The notes under the pieces were generated by a model. That model was not told the origin of the DNA, did not search any database, and worked only from the letters and a program-made list of their open reading frames with translations. The position numbers and the translations under genes are program-made. A DNA stretch of 64,000 nt from Lysobacter sp. BMK333-48F3 (GTDB taxonomy: Bacteria > Pseudomonadota > Gammaproteobacteria > Xanthomonadales > Xanthomonadaceae): NCBI RefSeq assembly GCF_019733395.1, contig NZ_JAIHOO010000001.1:2852501-2916500 (forward strand), read 5' to 3'. Shown here piece by piece: positions 36,912-45,206 of this stretch. Positions within the stretch are counted from its first letter, which is position 1, and each line of letters starts with the position of its first letter.

Positions 36912-37034
36912 TCAAGCGCCGGCACGGGCCGCGTCGACGCCGCGCGAGGGCAGGCACCGAACGGCGCCGATTGCAACGGTTGTCACGGCCGGACCCATCG
37001 CCGAACATGCCCGACCCCTAGTCGTCCGGATTCC

Positions 37035-38477
37035 ATGGACCCCGCCTTCGATCCCAGCCTTCAGGACTATCTGCGCGCCGACATGTCGGCGGCCGATCTG
37101 CCGGACCTGCAGCCCCTGCTGGGCGCGCGCGACCTGCTGCGCGCGTTCTCGACCCTGTTCCACGGCGGCGAAGAGTCGGTGATGGTGCGCCTGCTGGTGC
37201 TGCGGGCGATCGGCGAGCGCGGCCAGGCCCCGGACTGGAGCCCGCAGGAGCTGCGCGAGCATTTCGCCTACCTGGAGCCGATCAAGTTCGACACCGTGCT
37301 CGGCCGCCTGCGCGAAAACGGGCTGCTGCTGTGGGACGGCGAAACCCAGCGCTACCGGATCAGCCCGGTCGGCCGCCAGGCCCTGGCCTCGATCGGCCTG
37401 CTGCTGCAGTTCAACCGCGAAGGCGACGAACTGGCCTACGTCACCGCCCAGATCGCCGCCGGCCAGGCGGTGGGCCGGGTCAGCGCCGACGACCTGCAAC
37501 ACCTGCTGTCGCGCCTGAACGAGTTGCGCGAGGACTTCGACCAGGCCGTGCTCAGCGGTTCCGAACACCGCATCCTGCGCGCCGCCGGCACCTTGCAGCA
37601 GGCCTGGCGCTGGATCGAGAAGGGCACCGAGATCGTCGAGGAGATCGCCGCCGACCAGGACCTGGACAGCGTCACCCACCGCGTCGCCCAGCAGATCGGC
37701 CGCGCCCAGAGCGCGATGCTGCGCCAGGCCTCGGTGTTCCAGCGCGCGCTGAGCCAGCTCGACCGGCACCGCGTGCACCTGGGCGCCAGCGGCCTTTCTT
37801 CTTCCGACGTCAACCGCTTCCTGCGCGAACTCGACATCGACGCGCTCGCCGCCTTGTCCGAGGACGTGCTCGCGCGCACCGCGATCCCGGCCTTCGTGCT
37901 GGCGCCGATCGCGCTGGACGTGGCCGAGTACGAACTGGTCGAACGCGAGCGCGAGGCGCGCGAGGACCAGTCGCTGCCGCCGGCGCAGGCCGCGCCCAAC
38001 GCCGACGGTTCGCCCGCCGCGGCCACCGATTTCCAGTACGCCGAACGCTGGCTGGACGAACTGGCCGCCCTGGCCGTCGACGCAGCCGGCCTGTCCGAAC
38101 TGGTGCCGCAGGACAGCTTCTCGATCAGCGCTTATCGCCTGTCGCTGTTGGGCCTGATCGGCGACCCGGGCGCGGAGAACCGCGAAGGCGTCAGTGCGCA
38201 GATGGCGCGTCTGCCGCTGGCGTGGAAGGTCGACACCGAATTCGAAACCGTCGGCCGCGCCGGCGTCGCCTACATGAGCCGCGGCCGCCTGGAAACCCTG
38301 AGCGAAGAACAACTGCGCCAACAGCGCAGCGCGCGCCGGCGCGCGCCCAAGCCCGAGCAGGACGAGGGCGAGCCCGTTGCGTCCCAGCGCGCCAAGCCCG
38401 GACCCAAGAACAAGACCGCCTCCGCGGACGCGCCGGCCAAGCCGCGCCGCGCCAAGCCGGCCAAGGACACCGCTTAA
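37035..38477 (+). CDS. Kleisin-like subunit of an SMC complex (MukF/MksF/JetA type)
   Basis: A 480-residue protein, first of three tightly packed genes ending in an SMC ATPase. Residues 45-120 form a winged helix (MVRLLVLRAIGERG; FDTVLGRLRENGLLLWDGETQRYRISPVGRQAL). Residues 130-300 are helical, resembling the middle domain of MukF-like kleisins, and the last 60 residues are a Lys/Ala/Pro-rich basic tail ending RRAKPAKDTA. The name rests on domain order, size and gene position rather than on a motif I can name. The ATG at 37035 starts 180 bases from divergent fadH; no strong ribosome binding site is seen. The next gene begins 3 bases after its stop. Confidence 0.62.
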   Translation: MDPAFDPSLQDYLRADMSAADLPDLQPLLGARDLLRAFSTLFHGGEESVMVRLLVLRAIGERGQAPDWSPQELREHFAYLEPIKFDTVLGRLRENGLLLWDGETQRYRISPVGRQALASIGLLLQFNREGDELAYVTAQIAAGQAVGRVSADDLQHLLSRLNELREDFDQAVLSGSEHRILRAAGTLQQAWRWIEKGTEIVEEIAADQDLDSVTHRVAQQIGRAQSAMLRQASVFQRALSQLDRHRVHLGASGLSSSDVNRFLRELDIDALAALSEDVLARTAIPAFVLAPIALDVAEYELVEREREAREDQSLPPAQAAPNADGSPAAATDFQYAERWLDELAALAVDAAGLSELVPQDSFSISAYRLSLLGLIGDPGAENREGVSAQMARLPLAWKVDTEFETVGRAGVAYMSRGRLETLSEEQLRQQRSARRRAPKPEQDEGEPVASQRAKPGPKNKTASADAPAKPRRAKPAKDTA

Positions 38478-38480
38478 ACG

Positions 38481-39500
38481 ATGAACGACCCCATCGCTTC
38501 TTTGATCGCGCGCCTGCTGGCCGAGCGCTGGCTGCCGCGCGACGACGCCTCGGTGCGCGAACTGCTGACCGACGCCGAACTGCGCAACGACCTGGACCGG
38601 CGCCTGGCCGCCGCGGGCCTGCGCCTGCTCGAGCATCCCTACGCGGCCAACGTCGCGGTCGGCATCGCCCGGCCGCAGGAATCGGCCGCGTTCGGCAGCG
38701 CCAAGGCCTGGTCGGCGACCAACCTGCAACTGGACCGCGACGCGATCGCCCTGCTGGTGGTGCTGTGGGCGCTGCTGGTGCTGCCCAAGCGCCAACGCCA
38801 GATCGCGCGCCAGCAGGCCGACCGCGACCAGGACCAGGAGCAGATGTTCGCCGAGCTCAAGCCGATTCCGGTCGGCGCCGAAGTGGTCGAGCCGATCAAC
38901 GAGCGCACCCTGCTCGCCGACTTCGGCGAGAAGCTCGGCGGCAAGACCCGGATCCAGTTCAACCTGGGTTCGCTGGCGCGGCAGGGCTTCATCACCCGGC
39001 GCAAAGAGCGCATCCATGAGGGGCCGCTGCTGGACCTGGCCTTCGATTACGAACGCATCGCCGGCCGGGTCATGGACGGCGCGCTGTCGTTCGTGGTGAC
39101 CGAGGCGCGCCAGCACGCGAACGAACAGGCGCTGCTCGACGCGGCCGCGGGCCTCGACGGCGACGCCGAGGACGAGGCCGCCGCCGCGGCGATCCGGGTC
39201 GGCGCCTACGTCGGCGACGAGGACGCCGCGTTCGCAGCGCTGGCCGCGACGACCGCGGCCGCCGAGACCGATGCTGCGCTGGAGCGGGCGGCGGATGCGG
39301 CGGCCGAAGACGAAACCGAGACCGAAGCCGGCGCCGATCCCGACGGCGCGGCCGGCGCCGTAGCGTCCGACGCCGCCGCCGCAGCCGAATCCCCGGCGAC
39401 GACGGACGCAGGCGGCGAAGCCCCAGACGACGGCGACGCCCATCCGGCGTCCGCCGGCACCGACATGAAGCACGACCAGGAGGCCGCGGCCGATGTTTGA
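38481..39500 (+). CDS. KITE-like subunit of an SMC complex (MukE/MksE/JetB type)
   Basis: A 339-residue protein between the kleisin-like and SMC genes. Residues 1-215 look like tandem winged helices of MukE/MksE: ASLIARLLAERWLPRDDASVRELL, then the hydrophobic helix DRDAIALLVVLWALLVLPKR, and LADFGEKLGGKTRIQFNLGSLARQGFITRR. Residues 216-339 are an acidic Ala/Glu/Asp-rich tail of low complexity, not typical of the family and possibly disordered. Its stop overlaps the SMC start by 8 bases, which implies translational coupling. Such subunits bind the kleisin and DNA to form the loop-extruding complex. Confidence 0.62.
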   Translation: MNDPIASLIARLLAERWLPRDDASVRELLTDAELRNDLDRRLAAAGLRLLEHPYAANVAVGIARPQESAAFGSAKAWSATNLQLDRDAIALLVVLWALLVLPKRQRQIARQQADRDQDQEQMFAELKPIPVGAEVVEPINERTLLADFGEKLGGKTRIQFNLGSLARQGFITRRKERIHEGPLLDLAFDYERIAGRVMDGALSFVVTEARQHANEQALLDAAAGLDGDAEDEAAAAAIRVGAYVGDEDAAFAALAATTAAAETDAALERAADAAAEDETETEAGADPDGAAGAVASDAAAAAESPATTDAGGEAPDDGDAHPASAGTDMKHDQEAAADV

Positions 39501-42300
39501 GTTCCGCTCGCTCGAAGTCGTGCACTGGGACTACTGGCAGCGCTTCCAACTGCCGCTGGACGCGTCCATCGTCACCGTGGTCGGGCCGAACGGCTCCGGC
39601 AAGACCACCTTGCTCGACGCCCTGCGCACCCTGCTGGCGATCGAGGACCGCGACACCGCGCGCGACTACAAGACCTATCTGCGCCACAACGGCAAGCCCT
39701 ATGCCTGGTTGCGCGCGGTGGTCAGCAACCGCCCCGACCGGCGCGGCGGCCGGCCGTTCTTTCCGATCAAGGACGAACTGGTCACCCTGGCCTGCCGGGT
39801 GCGCAAGCGCGGCGGCGACTGGAGCCGCGACTACCAGATCGTCGGCGGCGACGTGGCGGTGGAAACCCTGGAGCAGGGTGGCGAATGGCTCGGCGTGCGC
39901 GACTACCGCGTGCGCCTGGCCGGCGCCGGCCTGACCCGCGCGATCTGCCGGGTGCTGACCCTGGAGCAGGGCGCCACCGACAAGCTCTGCCAGTACTCGC
40001 CGCGCGAACTGCTGCAGCTGATCTTCGACGTGTTCGAGGACAAGGCGGTGCTGGACGACTATCAGCGCGCGCGCACCGAGCAGTTCGACGTCGAGAAGGA
40101 ACTGCAGCAGCTCGGCCAGGACCTGGCCGGCCTGCATCTGCGCCTGGAATCGGCCAAGGCCGACGTGCGCTCGTTCGAGGAATACAACGCCCTGCGCAAC
40201 CAGCGCCAGCGCCTGGAAACCGAAGTCGCGCCGAAGGTCGAACTGGGCGAGCAGCGCGCGGTCATCGACGGCGCCAAGCCGCGCCTGACCGGCCTGCGCC
40301 GCGCGCTGCGCGAGCGCGAGCGCGCGCTGGACGAGATGCAGGCGCAGGACGGCATCGCCTCGCAAGGGCGCGACGTGCTGCAGGAAGCGATGCGCGAGGC
40401 GCGGCGCCAGGTCGGCGCCAGCGAGCAGGCCTTCACCCAGGCCCGCGACGCCGCGCGCGACGCCGAGATGCTGGTCAAGCGCCGCGACGAGTTGGCCAGG
40501 CTGCAGGCCCAGCGCGGCGCGCTCGACATCGACGCGCTCAGCGCCGGCGTCGAGAGCGGACGCCGCCGCCAGGCCGAGCTCAAGCTCGAGGCCGAGCGCG
40601 ACCGCAAGCGCGCCGGCGAAATCTCCGCCCAGCTCGCCGCGCTCAGCGGCGGCGGCCGCATCGTCGAGCCGTTCGAACGCGACTTCCGCGCTGCGCTGGA
40701 ACGCGCTGACATCGACCACCGGGTGCTGACCGAACTGGTCGAGATCGCCGACCCGCAATGGTCGGTGGCGGTGGAAGCGGTGCTGGCGCCGTATCGGCAT
40801 CTGCTGGTGCTGGAAAACCCGAAAGACGCGCGCGAAGCCTGGAAGCTCGGCGAAAGCCTGCAGTACCGGCATTTCATCGTCGCCGAGCGGGCGCCGGTGC
40901 CCAAGCCCAGCGCCGGTTCGCTGCTGGAAGTGGTGCGTTTCTCGGCCGATCCGCCGGCCTGGCTGCCGCGCCAGCTCGACCGCATCCGCCGGGTCACCGA
41001 CATCGAGCACGGCTCGCGCCTGCCGGCCTCGCAGGACTGGATCACCCAGAAGGGCTACCTGCGCGAAAGCCGCGGCGGCCGCCACATCGGCGGCAACCAG
41101 CAGCACTTCGGCAGCGGCGCGCGCCAGTCGCAGCTGGCCGAACTGCGCGCCGAACAGACCGTCATCGCCCAGCGCGCGCAGGCGCGCGAGGCCGAGCTGC
41201 AGGAACTCAACCAGCGCGTCGATGCCGACCAGTCGCGCCTGCTCGGCCTGGACGCGACCCAGGAGCTGGTGACCCGCGCGGCCGAATTCGCCGACGCCCA
41301 GGAACGCCTGCCGGGCTTGGCCGAAGCCGCCGCCGAAGCCGCTGCCGCCCTCGCCCAGGCGCGCGCGCAGATCGATGCGGCCGGCGAGCAGGACAAGGCC
41401 GAAGGCATCGCCGCGGCCAAGCGCCAGGGCCAGATCGACGCCCTGGCGCGCGAGCTGCGCGAGCGCGCGCAACAGATCAACGGCGAGCGCCAGAGTCTGA
41501 TCCAGCGCATCGTCGACTACCGGCGCAAGCGCGGCCTGATGCCCAGCGACTGGCGCAGTGCGGCGGCGCTGGCCGCGGCGCGCGAGGAGTACGAAAGCGC
41601 TTCGGCAGTGCGGCGCGAGCTCGACCGCATCGACGACCGCCTGACCCGCGGCGGCTTCGTCGTCGACGAGTCCTGCGTGCCCTTGCGCGACAAGATCGGC
41701 GCCGACCACGACGAACTGGCCAGCTCGATCATGCGCCGCGAGGCGCACCTGGAGCGGGCCAAGCGCCTGACCGAGGAAGCGCGCGGCGCCTACATCAACG
41801 TGCTGCGCGCGACCGTGCGCCGCTACAAGAAGAACCTGGTCGCGCTGGGCGAACTGGCCGGCATCGGCGTCGACGCCGACATGCCGGAGCTGGCCAACAA
41901 CGACGTCGCCCTGGCCCAGGCCGGCTTGTCGGTGCGCTTCGATTTCGACCGCAAGGGCTGGATCGGCCTCGACGACGGCGAGGCCTCCGGCGGCCAGCAG
42001 GTGATGAAGTCGCTGCTGCTGCTGGTCGCGCTGCTGCGCGACGAAGACCAGCCGGGCGGCTTCGTGTTCATCGACGAGCCCTTCGCCCACCTGGACGTGT
42101 TCAACATCGAAAAGGTCGGCCGCTTCCTGCGCGCCACCGACGCCCAGTACATCCTGACCACGCCGATCACCCACAACCTCAACGTGTTCGATCCCTCCGA
42201 CCTGGTGCTGACCACCAGCAAGCGCCGCGGCGGCAACGCCTGGGCCGAGCCGGTCGCGGTGCTCAAGCGCCAGATCGAGACCGCCGGCAAGGCGGCCTGA
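39493..42300 (+). CDS. SMC-like ATPase (MukB/MksB/JetC type)
   Basis: A 935-residue ABC-type SMC ATPase. Walker A is GPNGSGKTT (31-39, Lys37); the signature is ASGGQQ (831-836); Walker B is FVFIDEPFAHLD (857-868, catalytic Glu862). Long coiled-coil arms rich in Arg, Glu, Ala and Gln lie at about 170-400 and 540-780 around a hinge-like globular centre near 400-530 (EIADPQWSVAVEAVLAPYRHLLVL). It is short for MukB (about 1,480) and for most JetC. The three genes resemble MksBEF or JetABC, but the JetD/MksG nuclease gene is missing; the next gene is an EF-G paralog 785 bases away. A role in chromosome organisation or plasmid defence is inferred. Confidence 0.85.
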   Translation: MFEFRSLEVVHWDYWQRFQLPLDASIVTVVGPNGSGKTTLLDALRTLLAIEDRDTARDYKTYLRHNGKPYAWLRAVVSNRPDRRGGRPFFPIKDELVTLACRVRKRGGDWSRDYQIVGGDVAVETLEQGGEWLGVRDYRVRLAGAGLTRAICRVLTLEQGATDKLCQYSPRELLQLIFDVFEDKAVLDDYQRARTEQFDVEKELQQLGQDLAGLHLRLESAKADVRSFEEYNALRNQRQRLETEVAPKVELGEQRAVIDGAKPRLTGLRRALRERERALDEMQAQDGIASQGRDVLQEAMREARRQVGASEQAFTQARDAARDAEMLVKRRDELARLQAQRGALDIDALSAGVESGRRRQAELKLEAERDRKRAGEISAQLAALSGGGRIVEPFERDFRAALERADIDHRVLTELVEIADPQWSVAVEAVLAPYRHLLVLENPKDAREAWKLGESLQYRHFIVAERAPVPKPSAGSLLEVVRFSADPPAWLPRQLDRIRRVTDIEHGSRLPASQDWITQKGYLRESRGGRHIGGNQQHFGSGARQSQLAELRAEQTVIAQRAQAREAELQELNQRVDADQSRLLGLDATQELVTRAAEFADAQERLPGLAEAAAEAAAALAQARAQIDAAGEQDKAEGIAAAKRQGQIDALARELRERAQQINGERQSLIQRIVDYRRKRGLMPSDWRSAAALAAAREEYESASAVRRELDRIDDRLTRGGFVVDESCVPLRDKIGADHDELASSIMRREAHLERAKRLTEEARGAYINVLRATVRRYKKNLVALGELAGIGVDADMPELANNDVALAQAGLSVRFDFDRKGWIGLDDGEASGGQQVMKSLLLLVALLRDEDQPGGFVFIDEPFAHLDVFNIEKVGRFLRATDAQYILTTPITHNLNVFDPSDLVLTTSKRRGGNAWAEPVAVLKRQIETAGKAA

Positions 42301-42689
42301 GCGGGACGGTCCCGGCAAGGCGGCTTGGCGGTCGCCGCGCCCATCGCGGCTTTGCCATCGCCGTTCCCCACTTTGAAAAAGGGGGGCAGGGGGGATTTGC
42401 TTTTTGCTTCTGTCGCCGCAACAGCAACAGCAAATCCCCCGCGCTCCGCATGCCACTCAGCAGCGAAGCCCACGCCGGGCGCTGGCCCCTTTTTCAAAGG
42501 GGGCAACGGTTAGCGCGCCATCGTTCGCGCCGCCGTGGGTTGAGCCGCGGTCCCCATTCCGTTCCCTGCCGTTGCTGTTCCCCCCTTTGAAAAAGGGGGG
42601 GAGGGGGGATTTGCTTTTCGCCCAAGCGCTGACACGCCGCCCTCTCAAGCCTGGAACGATAAATCCCATCGCCCACACCAGCGCAACGC
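42301..42689. repeat. Palindromic repeat elements after the SMC gene
   Basis: No gene. A complete unit (42365-42507) runs from CCCCACTTTGAAAAAGG through GGGGGATTTGC and GCAAATCCCCC to CCCCTTTTTCAAAGGGGG. A direct left half-unit follows at 42580-42622. They separate the SMC operon from the EF-G paralog promoter and may stop or trim the SMC transcript. Confidence 0.75.
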
Positions 42690-42717
42690 TTGACTCGCGC
42701 AGCGCCGGCCCTACTCT
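42690..42717 (+). promoter_or_regulatory. Putative promoter of the EF-G paralog leader
   Basis: TTGACT (42690-42695) and TACTCT (42712-42717) are separated by 16 bases, the best -35/-10 pair in the 785-base gap. Transcription would start near 42725, about 360 bases before the EF-G gene. Confidence 0.5.
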
Positions 42718-42759
42718 ATGCACACGCAACAACCACCTCTTCTTTCAGGCCACTCCGTC

Positions 42760-42858
42760 ATGCAGCGCTTCCCGCTCCTGATATCGCTGAACGCCCTGCG
42801 CGCGAGCGCGGGCCGGGTGCGCCTGCCTCCTGCAGTCTTCGCTTCGCGGCCGAACTGA
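42760..42858 (+). CDS. Possible 32-codon leader ORF
   Basis: Begins MQRFPLLISLNALRASAG and ends just before a hairpin and the terminator at 42887. An in-frame ATG also lies at 42718. There is no clear ribosome binding site. It is listed because its place between promoter and terminator is that of an attenuator leader peptide; it may not be translated. Confidence 0.3.
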   Translation: MQRFPLLISLNALRASAGRVRLPPAVFASRPN

Positions 42859-42875
42859 CCCGCGTCGTGCGAAGC
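42841..42875 (+). promoter_or_regulatory. Hairpin upstream of the leader terminator
   Basis: GCTTCGC (42841-42847) pairs with GCGAAGC (42869-42875). It overlaps the end of the 32-codon leader ORF, so ribosome position could decide whether it forms. Confidence 0.35.
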
Positions 42876-42886
42876 CGCAGAGAACA

Positions 42887-42910
42887 AAGCACCCGCAAGG
42901 GTGCTTTTTT
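42887..42910 (+). terminator. Intrinsic terminator inside the EF-G paralog leader
   Basis: AAGCACCC pairs with GGGTGCTT around a GCAA tetraloop and is followed by a run of six T. It is one of the strongest terminators in the window, yet it lies about 175 bases before the EF-G paralog and downstream of the best promoter. Confidence 0.85.
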
Positions 42911-42988
42911 ATTGCCCGCAATTCCCGAGCCACCGGCGATCGCCGGCCTCCCATCACCGCAGTCACCGGAACCCAAGGAGAACGTGTC

Positions 42989-43018
42989 GTGAATACCACG
43001 GACGAAACCCAAGCCTAG
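42989..43018 (+). CDS. Possible 9-codon leader peptide (MNTTDETQA)
   Basis: GTG-initiated mini-ORF with an excellent AAGGAG 8 bases upstream, stopping 67 bases before the EF-G paralog ATG. The main gene itself has no such site, so re-initiation or a regulatory role is possible. Evidence is only the signal quality and position. Confidence 0.3.
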   Translation: MNTTDETQA

Positions 43019-43085
43019 CCGCGCGTCCCGTCGCCAACCGGGGCGCGCGGCGACCCATGCGTTGGCCACGAATGCGAACACTCTT

Positions 43086-45149
43086 ATGAACACCCCGCTC
43101 TTCAGCAACACCTCCGTCAGCCGCTGGCGCAACCTCGGCATCATCGCCCACGTCGACGCGGGCAAAACCACGCTCACCGAACGTCTGCTGTGGAAAACCG
43201 GCGCGATCCATCGCACCGGCGAAGTCCACGACGGCGCCGCCACCACCGATTTCGACCCGATCGAACGCCGCCGCGGCATCACCATCGGCGCCGCCGCCGT
43301 GCAGGCGCGCTGGACGCCGCACGACGGCGACGAACATCGCCTGACCGTCATCGACACGCCCGGCCATATCGACTTCGCGATCGAAGTCGAACGTTCGTTG
43401 CGCGTGCTCGACGGTGCGGTCGCGGTGTTCAGCGGTGTCGACGGCGTGCAACCGCAATCGGAAACCGTGTGGCGCCAGGCGCGCCGCCACGGCGTGCCGT
43501 TGATCGCCTTCGTCAACAAGATGGACCGCGTCGGCGCTTCGCTCGAGCGGACCCTCGCGCAGATGCGCGAGAAGCTCGACGCGGTGCCGTGGGCGCTGGG
43601 CGAAACCGTGGGCGCGGAATCCGAGCTCAGCGGCTGGATCGACTACGTCGCACGCGAACACCTGTCCTGGGACGAGCGCGGCATGTTGTCGCGGCGCGCC
43701 TGGACCGAGGCGGAAACGCAGGCCTTCGAGCCGGCGCGCCAGCGCCTGGTCGAAGCCGTCGCAGATCACGACGATGCGCTCGCCGAAGCGTTCCTGGACG
43801 GCAGCGCCATCGACGTCGCCCTGCTGAAGGCGGCGCTGCGCCGGGCCACGCTGGCCGGCGCCGGCACGCCGGTACTGGCCGGTTCCGCGTTCAAGAACAA
43901 GGGCGTGGAAGCGCTGCTCGACGCCATCGTCGACTATCTGCCGTCGCCGCTGGAGCGTCCGCCGGTGCGTGCGCAAAGCGAGCACGGCGAGGTCGCACTG
44001 GCGGCCGATGCCGACGGCCCGCTGGCCGGCTTGGTGTTCAAGATCGTGCACCACGAACACGGTGCGCTGAGCTTCGTGCGCCTGTACTCGGGCACGCTGC
44101 GGGTCGGCGACACGGTGTGGGCGTCGCGGCGCGAAAAGGCGTTGCGCGTGGGCCGGCTGCAAGTCGTGCAGGCCGATCGCGGTCAGGACGTGGACGTGGC
44201 CTACGCCGGCGAGATCGTCGCGATCGCGGGCTGGAAAGACGCGGTCAGCGGCGAGACGCTCAGCGATGCCGGCCGGCGTCTGGCGCTGGACAGCATCCAG
44301 GCCCAGCCGGCGGTGTTGTCGTGGCGATTGACCGCGGGCAAGTCCAGCGACCTGATCCGCCTCGGCCAGGGCCTGGCCAGCCTGGCCCAGCAGGATCCGT
44401 CGTTCCGCGTCGGCACCGATGCGGATACCGGCGAAACCCTGGTCTGGGGCATGGGCGAGCTGCACCTGGAGGTGATGGTCGACCGTTTGCGCGAGTTGTG
44501 GAACGTCGAGGTGCGCACCGGTTCGCCGCGCGTGGCCTATCAGGAAACGCCGAGCCGCGCGGTGCGCGGCGTGGAGGGCAAGCAGGCCAAGCAGAACGGC
44601 GGCATCGGCCAGTTCGCGCGGGTGATCGTCGATGTGGCGCCGCGCGACGACGGCCAGTTCGAGTTCGTCGACCGCACCGTCGGCGGCGTGGTTCCGCGCA
44701 ACTTCGTCGCCGCGACCGAAAAGGGCCTGCGGGCGGCGCTGGCCGAGGGGCCGCAAGGCTTCCCGGTGGTGGGGCTGAGCGTGACCCTGGTCGACGGCGA
44801 GACGCACGCCAAGGACTCCTCGGAGTTGGCGTTCCAGATCGCCGCCGCGGCGGCGCTGAAGGCGGCGCTGGCGCAAGCCGGCACGACCTTGCTCGAACCG
44901 GTGATGGCCTTGGTGGTGGATACGCCCGCGGCCAACGTCGGCGACGTGGTCGGCGATGTGCAGCGGCGTTCCGGCCGCATCTTGTCGATTGAGGACAAGG
45001 GCGGCCGTAGCGACGTGACCGCACGCGCGCCGCTGGCGCAGTTGTCGGGCTACACGACGGCGCTGCGTTCGTTGACCCAGGGCCGCGCATCGGCGTCGAT
45101 GGTGTTCGATGGCTACGAAGTCGCGCGCGGTCTGCCCAAGGCCGCATAG
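43086..45149 (+). CDS. Elongation factor G paralog (EF-G2/ribosome-protection-like GTPase)
   Basis: A 687-residue translational GTPase with the five-domain EF-G layout: AHVDAGKTTLTERLL (G1, about residues 17-31), DFDPIERRRGITIGAA (switch I), DTPGHIDFAIEVERSL (G3), NKMDR (G4), then domain II, III, an EF-G domain IV and V ending SGYTTALRSLTQGRAS. Switch I and domain IV depart from housekeeping FusA: the conserved QSGGRGQYGHV becomes QNGGIGQFARV. G1 with VDAGKTTLTE is closer to EF-G2 and Tet-like factors than to FusA (IDAGKTTTTE). The gene stands outside a str operon, behind a leader with an internal terminator. Drug protection or a stress translation role is inferred only. Confidence 0.82.
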   Translation: MNTPLFSNTSVSRWRNLGIIAHVDAGKTTLTERLLWKTGAIHRTGEVHDGAATTDFDPIERRRGITIGAAAVQARWTPHDGDEHRLTVIDTPGHIDFAIEVERSLRVLDGAVAVFSGVDGVQPQSETVWRQARRHGVPLIAFVNKMDRVGASLERTLAQMREKLDAVPWALGETVGAESELSGWIDYVAREHLSWDERGMLSRRAWTEAETQAFEPARQRLVEAVADHDDALAEAFLDGSAIDVALLKAALRRATLAGAGTPVLAGSAFKNKGVEALLDAIVDYLPSPLERPPVRAQSEHGEVALAADADGPLAGLVFKIVHHEHGALSFVRLYSGTLRVGDTVWASRREKALRVGRLQVVQADRGQDVDVAYAGEIVAIAGWKDAVSGETLSDAGRRLALDSIQAQPAVLSWRLTAGKSSDLIRLGQGLASLAQQDPSFRVGTDADTGETLVWGMGELHLEVMVDRLRELWNVEVRTGSPRVAYQETPSRAVRGVEGKQAKQNGGIGQFARVIVDVAPRDDGQFEFVDRTVGGVVPRNFVAATEKGLRAALAEGPQGFPVVGLSVTLVDGETHAKDSSELAFQIAAAAALKAALAQAGTTLLEPVMALVVDTPAANVGDVVGDVQRRSGRILSIEDKGGRSDVTARAPLAQLSGYTTALRSLTQGRASASMVFDGYEVARGLPKAA

Positions 45150-45162
45150 GCGCGGGTCAACA

Positions 45163-45187
45163 AGGGGCCGGTTCGCCGGCCCCTCTT
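45163..45187 (+). terminator. Bidirectional terminator between the EF-G paralog and oxidoreductase genes
   Basis: AGGGGCCGG pairs with CCGGCCCCT around a TTCG loop and is followed by CTTT. The convergent genes on both sides can use it. Confidence 0.75.
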
Positions 45188-45206
45188 TGCGCATGGTAGA
45201 GCCGGC

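Noticed and set aside
42301..43085. A fourth Wadjet gene (jetD) after the SMC gene
   Set aside because: The gap contains repeats and the EF-G leader; no TOPRIM or DUF2220-like ORF is present on either strand.
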